Origin: Taxillus chinensis
Lineage: Eukaryota > Streptophyta > Magnoliopsida > Santalales > Loranthaceae
Direction of reading: 5' to 3'
DNA: 64,000 bases
NCBI GenBank assembly: GCA_023512835.1
Contig: CM042085.1
Coordinates: 39,014,324-39,078,323, forward strand
Shown here: piece by piece, positions 56,180-64,000 of the stretch
How the letters are laid out: each line of letters begins with the position of its first letter
Numbering within the stretch: the stretch's first letter is position 1
Made by a program: the position numbers and the translations under genes
Notes under the pieces: model-generated
Told to the model about the DNA's origin: nothing
Seen by the model: the letters and a program-made list of their open reading frames with translations, nothing else
The model's database searches: none

Positions 56180-57399
56180 ATGACAAACGGAGGATCTGTT
56201 GTCATTAGTGGTGGCGACCACGAAGGCCGCGACAAGGAGCACCACGCTAAGGAATGGAGGAGAGATAAGTCCGTTTCGAGGGAAACATGTCCGTTGGAGA
56301 GTCGGCTAGCCAAATTGGAGTTGGCGTTAGCCGAACGGATGGAGGTGGTCGAGGAGCACACTAAAAGCATCGAAAAGCTGGACTCGGAGGGTGAGGAAAG
56401 CTATGGGAGGATGCAAGGACTTCTCAACTCCGTCATGGACGACATGAACTCTCGATTTGAGGGCTTGAAGGGTTCTCTCATGTCCCAAATCCTGGCGATG
56501 CAAGAGGAAATCAAAGAGATCAAGGCGGATTGGTCTCTCGTAAGATGGCGAAACTTCGGCGCCTTACCCATAAAGGCATGGTGCGGGAGTACGTCCGTGA
56601 TTTTTCCGAGCTGATATTGGAGATCCCGGATATGTCCGCGAAGGATTCACTATTTTCCTTCATGGATGGATTGCAATAATGGGCGAAATTGGAGCTGCAG
56701 CGGAAGAATGTGCAGGACCTAGCGTCGGCCATGGCGGTGGCCGAATCACTCATCGAATACAAGAAGTCCGAGAAAACCACCAGTTCTTCATCGACTTCCA
56801 AGGCGAACAGGTTCCACAAGGAGAAACGTGGGGGAGATAACCGGAGTGAAGGAAAAGGGAGACCCTTCCAACCGTCTAAGGACTTTCGCCCAAAACACTT
56901 TGCGAATGGTTCCAAGGACGGGGAGAAGCCAAGGATCTCCTGTTTCCTTTGTGAAGGCCCTCACAAGGCGTTCGAGTGCCCGAAGCGCTCCAAGCTCTCC
57001 GCGATGATCAACGAAGATGAAGAGAGGAATGCGAGGGATCCACGACTTGGTTCCTTGCAACTCCTCAATGCAATCAAGGCAAAGGTGGAGGTGCCACCAT
57101 CCGGACGACAGAAGGGCCGCATGTACATGCTCGCTAAGGCCAACAACTTTGAAACTAAGGCCTTGGTGGACACGGGTGCGACCAACAACTTCATCAAGGT
57201 CGAAGAAGCTCGTAGACTGGGGATAGTCTACAAGGAAGAGAAGGGCTGGCTGAAGGCGGTGAACTCCAGCGCCAGTCCAATCCATGGCGTGGCTCGAGGT
57301 GTCGAGCTAAGTATTGGCGAGTGGAGAGGCAAGGTGAATCTCTCCGTGGTGTCGATGGACGACTATCCCATGGTGCTGGGGATGGAGTTCATTGACTAG
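56180..57399 (+). pseudogene. gag-pol: R1 gag and protease
   Basis: ATG at 56180 opens a Lys/Glu-rich frame to about 56540, where a frameshift occurs. The alternative frame continues (FMDGLQ, then TAA, then WAKLELQRKN). A CCHC-like knuckle with unusual spacing, CFLCEGPHKAFEC, is at 56941-56979. The protease site ALVDTGATNNFI follows (about 57160) with VLGMEF, then a TAG at 57397 in place of the expected Trp of the next motif. The protease catalytic residues are intact. Confidence 0.85.
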
Positions 57400-58827
57400 G
57401 TGCGGGCAATTCCAATTCCTAGCACCAACACAATGTGCATCATGGACGAGGGGAAAACGTGCATGGTGAAGGTAATGCGGGAAGAAGAGCTCAAGGCGAG
57501 GTCTCTTTCGGCGCTCCAACTGTCTAAAGGAGTTAGGCAACAGGAGCCAACCTTCATTGCTATGGTGAAGGAAGGATGCTCAAGTGTTGGGGAGGAGCCC
57601 CCAATGGAAGTGAAGACGGTCCTTGAAGAGTTTGGGGACGTTATGCCACCCGAACTCCCCAAACAACTTCCGCCAGGCGAGAGGTGGACCATAGGATCGA
57701 GCTAGAGGCCGGTGCAAGGCCCCTGGCTGCGGTGCCTTATTAGATGGTACCACCGGAGTTGGAGGAACTTTGGAAACAATTGAAGGACTTGTTAGATGCC
57801 GGATTCATTCGGCCATCCAAAGCGCCATTTGGAGCACCGGTGTTGTTCCAAAAGAAGCACGATGGGTCGATGCGGCCGTGCATTGACTATAGGGCGCTGA
57901 ACAAGATAACGGTGAAGAAAGCCTACCCCATCCCACTTATATCCGACCTCTTTGATCAACTTGGTGCTGCGAGATGGTTCTCAAAGCTAGACTTGTGGTC
58001 GGGATATTGGCAAGTGCGGATAGCCGAAGGTGATGAGGCAAAGACGGCGTGCGTCACAAGATATGGCTCTTACGAGTTCTTGGTGATGCCCTTTGGCCTC
58101 ACAAACGCCCGCCACATTCTGTACGTTGATGAACCGGATCTTCCAACCATACTTGGATAGATTCGTCGTGGTGTACCTTGACGACATTGTCATCTATAGC
58201 AAAACGTTGGAGGAACACAAGGCACACCTACGGCGGGTTTTCCAAATCTTAAGGGAGAACCAACTCTTTGTGAAGAAGGAGAAATGTGACTTTGCGAAGA
58301 AGGAGGTGCCCTTCTTGGGTCACATCATTGGCGGCGGCAAACTAAAGATGGACAACAAGAAAGTGTTAGCCATCAAGGAATGGGAGACGCCCAAGAAAGT
58401 CCCTGAAATGCGTTCCTTTCTTGGCTTGGTTAACTACTATAGAAGATTCATCCGCGGCTATTCCCACATTGGCGCACCCTTGACGGAACTATTAAAGAAG
58501 AACAAGACTTGGGTGTGGGATGATGCTTGCCGAGAGGCATTTGAGAAGTTGAAGCAAGCGGTGACAAACGGACCGGTGATGGCCCTGCCGGACCATACGA
58601 AACCTTATGAAGTTCACACCGATGCTTCAGACTTTGCCATCGGTGGAGTTCTTATGCAGGAGGGGCATCCTGTAGCATATGAGAGCCGAAAACTTAATTG
58701 CACCGAACGGAGGTACGCGGTGCACGAAAAGGAGATGACGGCAGTTATGCATTGCCTTCGGGTGTGGAGGCATTATTTGCTAGGGTCCAAGTTCGTGGTG
58801 AAGACGGACAACATTGCTACGAGTTAG
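57400..58827 (+). pseudogene. pol: R1 reverse transcriptase and RNase H
   Basis: RT is nearly complete: [59 protein letters not shown], a one-base shift near 58115, then the catalytic YLDD (about 58180), FLGHIIGGGKLKMDNKKV, and LGLVNYYRRFIRGYS. RNase H follows with VHTDASDFAIGGVLMQ and YAVHEKEMTAVMHCLRVWRHYL, ending at a TAG at 58825. It is one of the best conserved RTs in the window, consistent with a late insertion. Confidence 0.9.
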
Positions 58828-60524
58828 TTCCTAACTCAAAGGAACTTAACTCCGAAGCAAGCACGGTGGCAAGGACTCCTAGCGGAATTCGACTTTGTGC
58901 TCGAGTACAAACCAGGCACAAATAATGTGGTGGCCGATGCACTAAGTCGAAAGGCAGAACTCGCAGCCATTAGCCAACCACAATTCCCCCTAGTGGACAA
59001 ACTGAAGGAAGGAATGGAGCACGATCCATTAGCCAAGTCCTTGGTGGAATGCGTCAAAGCTGGGAAGACGCGGCGATTTTGGCTAAGGGACGACTTGCTC
59101 CATACTCGAGGGGAACGGGTGTACGTTCCCAAATGGGGAAGTTTGAGGAGAGACATCCTCAAAGAATGTCACGACTCGCGGTGGGCTGGCCATCCCGGAG
59201 TCGATCGTACCTTGGCATTGGTGGAACAGAGCTACCCCTGGCCTCAACTTTACGAGGACGTCCAAGTGTACGTGAGGACTTGTCTTGTGTGCCAGCAAGA
59301 CAAGATAGAGAATCGGCAATCGGCGGGACTGTTAGAACCGTTGCCCACTCCAGAAAGACCTTGGGAAAGTGTTTCGATGGACTTTATTGTTTGTCTCCCA
59401 AGATCCGAAGGATGCGGTACGATCATTGTGGTGGTCGACCGATTCTCTAAGTACGGAGTTTTCATTCCAGCTCCGAAGGACCGCACGGCAGATGATGACA
59501 CTCCCGACTATTTTTCAAGTACGTGGTGAAATCTGGGGCATTCCAAAGACAATCGTGAGCGATCGGGACTCACGATTTATCGGGCGGTTTTGGACCGAGC
59601 TGTTCCGGATAATGGGTTCGGACTTAAACTTTTCAACAAGTTTTCACCCACAAACAGATGGCCAAACTGAACGTGTCAATGGCTTATTGGAGTTGTATTC
59701 GAGGCAATATGTGAGTGCCAACCAAAGAGATTGGGCCAAGTTGTTGGACATAGCCCAATTCTCATATAACTGCGAGAAGAGCGAGTCCACGAATGAGGAG
59801 TCCGTTCGAACTCGCAACTGGGTAGCAACCATTGACGCCCACTTCCATCACTCGGGGGTACATTGGAAAAAGCCCCGCGGCGTTCAAGTTTGCAAAAGGA
59901 TGGCATGAACAGACGGATCTGGCCAGGGCATACTTGCACAAAGCGGCGAAGAAGATGAAGAAGTGGGCGGATCAACAAAGGAGGCCCTTGGAATTTCAGG
60001 AAGGAGACATGGTGATGCTCAAACTCCTTCCGCGCCAAACCAAAGCACTCAGACAATTGCATAAGGGTTTGGTGCGCCGATATGAGGGGCCTTTCAAAGT
60101 ACTTAAGAGAGTTGGGAAGGTCTCATACAAATTGGACCTCCCGACTAGCTTACAAAGGCATCCGGTGTTCCACGTTAGTTTGCTCAAGCCTTACCACGAA
60201 GACTTGGAAGATACGAGCGGACAACGGGCAGTACGGACACCAACAAGATCAACGGGCAAGACCTACGATAAAGAGATAGAGAAAATCCACTCTCGTAGAG
60301 TCGTGCCAAGAAGGGGCGTAGTCCAAGCCGGGTGGAGTACTACGTCCAATGGAAGAACAGGCCGGTTCAAGAGGCAAGTCGGGAGAAGGAAGAGGATCTG
60401 GGGCAATTCTCCAAAGAGATTGAAGAGTACCAGGAAAGAAACCGAACGCTACATCCAGCAGTTCGACAAGTTCGAGGAAGCCGAAGACGCAACGAGGAAG
60501 GCTGCGAAATCGGGTGGGGGAGAA
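58828..60524 (+). pseudogene. pol: R1 integrase and chromodomain
   Basis: The RNase H end (VVADALSRKAE) is followed by the zinc finger (ECHDSRWAGHPGVD, CLVCQQDK) and core with first Asp (SMDFIVCLPRSEGC). After a shift (about 59505) come the second Asp (VSDRDSRFIGRFW) and Glu (GQTERVNGLLE). Another shift near 59810 leads to the C-terminal part (VMLKLLPRQTKALRQLHKGL, HPVFHVSLLKPYH). A chromodomain split over two frames ends it (EIEKIHSRRVV, then YYVQWKNRPVQEAS). The Asp-Asp-Glu triad is intact, but at least three frameshifts prevent a full product. Confidence 0.9.
60512..60524 (+). promoter_or_regulatory. R1 polypurine tract
   Basis: GGGTGGGGGAGAA directly before the 3' LTR. TRIM-1 has the same with one difference. 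Confidence 0.9.
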
Positions 60525-60892
60525 TGTCACGGACCGAGGCTTATCCTAGTATACTTAGGCCATTTTGGGGTATTTCCCCTTTGTAAAGTGTTGTACTTAG
60601 CTTATAGAGTAAGTTGTAGAGATTTTAGATTTCGATCATATATGATGTCTCCTGGCGACATAGCCAGGAAAAGTGTTAACATCTATATGTAGGGGAGTGA
60701 TGTTGTAAAGCTTTCAAGCAATCAATACAATCGTTTGTTGCCTTCGTTTAAATCGATCTTCCGCTAAGCGCTTCCCTACACAATTGCTTTACAACGGATC
60801 AATGGGTTCCGATTCAAATGCGACGAGTTAGCCGACCTAGCGTTCCTTCGTACGGGTGGGAACTAGGTGCTATAAAGGCTAACCCCGTGACA
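60525..60892 (+). repeat. R1 3' LTR (368 bp)
   Basis: Same ends as the 5' LTR. Lacks 18 bases near its end that the 5' LTR has, probably by recombination at short TGC repeats. Confidence 0.95.
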
Positions 60893-62298
60893 CTTGGCAC
60901 TCAGTGATGGGACCAAGACGTTGTGAGAGGTGTCCTGGAGAGTTGGAGGTTAAAAACAAGGAATCTGCTCCCGATTTTAGTTCGGCTGCAGCCGCATCCC
61001 GACATTTGTTGTATGTATGGTTATGCTTTGAGCATGTATTGAGTGGAGGGTGTAGAGTGATAGGATCCCTCTCGAGCTATGGTTGGTCACCCCTCCCGTT
61101 GTGTTTGCTTTTGTTTGTTTCAGGTGCTTACAGGAGCTAGGAGGTTCACCAGAGTTGGAGGACTTGTGTGTGTTTGTTTGTTTTGTTGGATTAGAAAAAC
61201 TATGATGTAACCCCGTAGGGGAAATAACATGTATGTATGTGTGTTTGTATTGTGATTTGAAATGAGATTTCTGTATATGTGTTATATGGTTTTAGGGACT
61301 GGCACCGGTCTTAAGGTCCCTTTCTTAGTGTTCTCACTAACCCCTTGTCCATTTAGGTGCGGGCATGGGAATTCACTACCCGATTTCTGCGGGATGAAAA
61401 GCCGGGGCGTGACAGCATCAGCAGGTTGGCGCAGCAGCATCGTGGGGGTAGTGCACGCCGCGGCCGAGAATCGTCAGTGCTGTGGACTGGTGCTCGGGAG
61501 GAATCGTGTAGGACCGGGGTGCCACGGAGGCAGCCGGAGAGGTGGTTTCCGGCTGGGAGTGATGGTGGCCAACAGGGGGGGGCTCTCTATGGAGTTTTGG
61601 GAAGAAGGTTTAGGAGAAATTAATTTTTTTTTTTTTTTTTTTTTTTGGATGATGAATCGAGCCCCCCTGCGTGTGGTTTTGGAAAGGTTTTTTTATAGGT
61701 GAGGGGATTAGGGTTTGAACCAGCTGGTGGGTTGGCGGCTTGGAATCGGTAATGAGTTTGGGTTACCAGGGGATGGGTTTGGTTTAAGAGGGAGAGAAGA
61801 ACCATGGTTTGAGCGTTGGTTGGGTTCGGCGAGGAGGGAGAAGTGAGTGATGAGTTGGAGTGATGGGCTAGTGTTGGCGTCGTCGTGGCGCTTCGTGGGT
61901 GCGGCTGCTGTTGGGGAGATGCTATGAACAAGACGAAGCGAGGGGAGAGAGAGAAGAAAACGACGAGAGAGTTGGTGAGGGAGAGGATAGGAACGATTTT
62001 GTGTGGTTGTGTTTATTTTTGTTTTGGTTCTTATTTTTATTTTTTGTATTTTGTAATTTTTTTGTATTTTTTATTATTATTACTAATCCACGAGATGCTG
62101 ACCCGTGGCTTGAAGTGGGCAAGTAGAAAAAGAAAAAAAATGCTTTTTGTTAACTTATTTTTGGAATTTTTAACTGATGTTTTTTTGGTTTTTGGATCGG
62201 CAAAACAATCTGGTTTTCAATAAAATGTGAAAAATTTATTTTTAGACTCGGAGTGTCACGATGAGCGACCCCATATCCTTTTTTCTTGAAAATGAGTT

Positions 62299-63529
62299 TG
62301 ATGGTCCCTTGGAGCCTAAAGGGGGGTGAATAGGCTCTTATCGAAACTCTTTTGATTCTCTTATGACACAACACTTATCTAGTTAAGTGATAGAATCACT
62401 GCGGAAGATAACCAGATAGTGGAAGCATTTTGTTTTATTATCAAAAGATAAATACAACAAAATAGAAGCAAGACTCTTTTACACTCTGTTTACAAAAGGA
62501 TTCACACACTAGCCTATATTATGTCTTTGAATTCTTGTGCATACACGGGGTTGATTCAGGCTCGCTCGCACACCTTTTCAAATGTACAAGTATGAATATT
62601 TATACAAACATTCCTAAGAGACAACCTTGGAACTTGTAGTTCCGGAATGCGTTCGCACTAACTATTCCTCGGTAATCTCTCCGTCTTGAGTCTTGTGGTT
62701 TGTGGAGATCAAGATCTTGGGTTTGAAGAGTATAAGTGCCTTTGTGAGTTCCCAAGTATAATTAAAGTTGTGTCCACATATCCGGGTGATCCACATATAA
62801 GATTCTTCGGGTTCTCAACGAGTTTGTCTTACATCGGGACACTACGAGCTGATAACTTTAAATGCGGTAAGTTGAAGTAGCATCTTCTTGATCCGGTGTA
62901 ATTTTCCTTACTCCGTTGCTAATGAAGCTCGGAACCTTACTCTGTGTCAGTGGTTGCTTACTCCATATCTATTTGGTCACTGGAATCCTTAGTCCGTGTC
63001 AACGGTTGCTTACTCCGTATCTATTTGGCACTGGAATCCTTAGTCCGTGTTAGCGCTTCCTTACTCCGTGTGAATGAGAAGGTCGGAGTGCTTATTCCGT
63101 ATCAGCGCTTCCTTACTTCGCATGTAAGTTCCTTACTCCGTACGATTTTCTTACTCCGTGCGAGTTTAAAGGATCGGATGGCTTACTCCGTACTAGCACA
63201 TCCTTACTCCGCATGAGTGAGTGGTCCGGATTCCTTACTCCGCATCTGGTTTCCTTACTCCGTGCGAATAAAGATGCGGGTACTGATTCCGCATCAGTAC
63301 TTCCTTACTCCGTATGTATGGGGGATTTGGTTATTTACCAAGTGTTTGACGACACTCACTCTCGTCCGGATCGGGATTATGTATCCTGTCCTTAGCTTTG
63401 CTCTTACGAGTGTATCTCCCGGATTAATAATATATCTTCCGCAATGATTAAAGACAAAACACAAAAGATCTCAAATCAAATTACATAGGGCTTTATCAGC
63501 ATTATCCAAATTCTGGGCTTGATCCAACA
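62299..63529 (-). repeat. Copia-2 3' LTR (minus orientation, 1231 bp)
   Basis: On the minus strand it begins TGTTGGATCAAGCCC at 63529 and ends CCCTTTAGGCTCC...GGGACCATCA at 62299. It has the GGGGGGTGAAT block also found at the end of the Copia-1 LTR, and is preceded in element sense by a purine tract (63540-63530, TTAGGGGAGAT). Assignment to copia rests on these LTR ends; no pol is visible. Confidence 0.6.
62885..63345 (-). repeat. CGGAGTAAGG short-repeat array in the Copia-2 LTR
   Basis: About a dozen copies of the plus-strand phrase (T)CCTTACTCCG(T/C)(A/G) at irregular 20-60 bp spacing. Inside it is a longer tandem duplication of about 60 bp at 62944-63055 (GTCACTGGAATCCTTAGTCCG). Confidence 0.85.
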
Positions 63530-64000
63530 ATCTCCCCTAATTATGGATATGCCCAAACCCTTTGTAATCTGATCCGTAAGCAAGCGCAAAAAGATAACAT
63601 ACGAATACACATCACAACCATTTTCATTTATCAACAACGAATACAATTCGGCCTTTATACAAGATTTTCATTAAGGTACATAAGGTTTACTATACTTGAA
63701 GATCATTGTTCTTCGCTTTCTCTAAGCTCCATTGTTTGCTTCATCGAATAAGTGGTGTGTTGGCTCCAAGATTTGTCCACACTTAAGAATGACTTGATGA
63801 AGTAATGCAGACAAAGGCCCTACAACTATCTCCATCTCGTTGTTGTGGGCACTTGCTTCTTGCCCCGGAATGTCGCCTTGACCTTCTTAGTTGGTCTCAA
63901 AGGAGTGATGCCCAACTTTTCATATAATCCGGCTTTCTTCACGCTTCATCAACTTGAGACACAGTGGTTCCCATTGATTCTTTCTTACATCGCTTCACAA
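63530..64000 (-). mobile_element. Copia-2 internal 3' part, incomplete
   Basis: The purine tract at 63530-63540, then unrecognised sequence to the window end. In minus sense it could be the region between pol and LTR. No domain is seen. Confidence 0.4.

Larger units (their letters stand above)
55729..60892 (+). mobile_element. R1: Reina-like Ty3/gypsy element with short LTRs
   Basis: 5164 bp. LTRs are at 55729-56112 and 60525-60892, with an iMet primer site, a polypurine tract, and a 4-bp duplication CTTG (55725-55728 allowing for one base, and 60893-60896). Gag, protease, RT, RNase H, integrase and chromodomain are in one order but split by several stops and shifts. The LTRs are very similar, differing at a few bases, a 2-base indel, and an 18-base stretch (GCCGCATGGGTTAAGCTG) absent from the 3' LTR. 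Small size, short LTRs and a C-terminal chromodomain suggest the Reina chromovirus lineage. Confidence 0.9.
53241..61414 (+). mobile_element. T6: Tekay-type solo LTR (about 3.0 kb), split by R1
   Basis: The LTR parts are 53241-55728 and 60893-61414. It starts TATAATGACCTG (first G mutated to A from the expected TG) and ends CCGGGGCGTGACA. A perfect GCATC duplication, a TATA box at 53569, the shared palindrome and a GGATTCAAAGAAAAATACTAG segment tie it to T3 and T5. No internal region is present, so it is a solo LTR. Confidence 0.9.
40202..62290 (-). mobile_element. Ogre-1: Tat/Ogre-like non-coding LTR element
   Basis: Two LTRs of about 3.05 kb (without later insertions) flank a 5.3-kb internal region. 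Minus orientation is set by a tRNA-Arg-type primer site at 51035-51018 next to the right LTR, and by TATA boxes on the minus strand in both LTRs. No gag or pol is readable on either strand, so it fits the LARD (large retrotransposon derivative) concept and would depend on proteins of a coding relative. Length without insertions is about 11.4 kb. The right boundary is known to about 20 bp. A target duplication could not be shown because Copia-2 abuts it. Confidence 0.75.
51037..62290 (-). repeat. Ogre-1 5' LTR, split by T6
   Basis: Plus-strand start TGTCATCACCGGATTTTGAC. Continuous with the left LTR in content once T6 (53241-61414) is removed. Similarity ends at about 62290, just before the Copia-2 LTR. 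TATA box on the minus strand at 61697-61691. Confidence 0.8.

Noticed and set aside
58093..60692. R1 as a currently active element
   Set aside because: LTRs are very similar, but several stops and frameshifts interrupt gag and pol; it could only move with help from another copy.

Overview
The window is nuclear DNA from a flowering plant. I cannot name the species; eudicot is a guess. The evidence is two genes of plant-specific families, plant-type splice sites, and a dense nest of LTR retrotransposons of the plant Tekay (Del), Reina, Tat/Ogre and Ty1/copia types plus a CACTA transposon end. No tRNA, rRNA, CRISPR or prokaryotic feature was recognised.

Two host genes are visible, both on the minus strand. 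One is an EID1-like F-box gene (CDS 5033-5779, probably with a 5' UTR intron reaching about 7531). The other is a plant calmodulin-binding-domain gene (32647-34277, 5' UTR intron about 34382-35237), whose reading frame is broken once at an A5 homopolymer (33601-33605).

Element names used below: T1 to T6 are Tekay-type Ty3 LTRs or elements, R1 is a Reina-like element, TRIM-1 a miniature retroelement, Ogre-1 a Tat/Ogre-like element, Copia-1 and Copia-2 are Ty1/copia pieces, En-1 is a CACTA end. Layout: T1 3' end and LTR (1-3334); intergenic or MITE-like DNA with a GA/G-rich tract (3335-4700); F-box gene (about 4700-7620); AT-rich DNA (7621-8644); Copia-1, minus strand (8645-11640); T2 (11641-30123), split by T3 (12014-23626, TSD TTATA), which is itself split by TRIM-1 (18103-19315); AT-rich DNA (30124-32646); calmodulin-binding gene (32647-about 35340); AT-rich DNA; En-1 (36809-37833); T4 LTR and gag start (37834-40201); Ogre-1, minus strand and without visible coding (40202-about 62290). 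Ogre-1 has one LTR split by solo LTR T5 (42605-45092, TSD GTTTA) and the other split by solo LTR T6 (53241-61414, TSD GCATC). T6 is split by R1 (55729-60892). Copia-2, minus strand, runs from 62299 past the window end.

All retroelement genes seen are decayed by stops and frameshifts. Insertion order can be read from the nesting: T2 before T3 before TRIM-1; T4 before Ogre-1 before T5 and T6, and T6 before R1.

The most interesting signals are: (1) TRIM-1 shares LTR tips, polypurine tract, primer-site spacing and a 4-bp target duplication with the coding element R1, so R1-type proteins may mobilise it; (2) a conserved splice donor and acceptor lie inside otherwise diverged Tekay LTRs; (3) a second copy of the polypurine tract plus LTR start lies 245-300 bp upstream of the real 3' LTR in three Tekay elements; (4) Ogre-1 carries a 110-bp minisatellite near its 3' end, a deaminated tRNA-Arg primer site and an extra primer-site copy inside each LTR.
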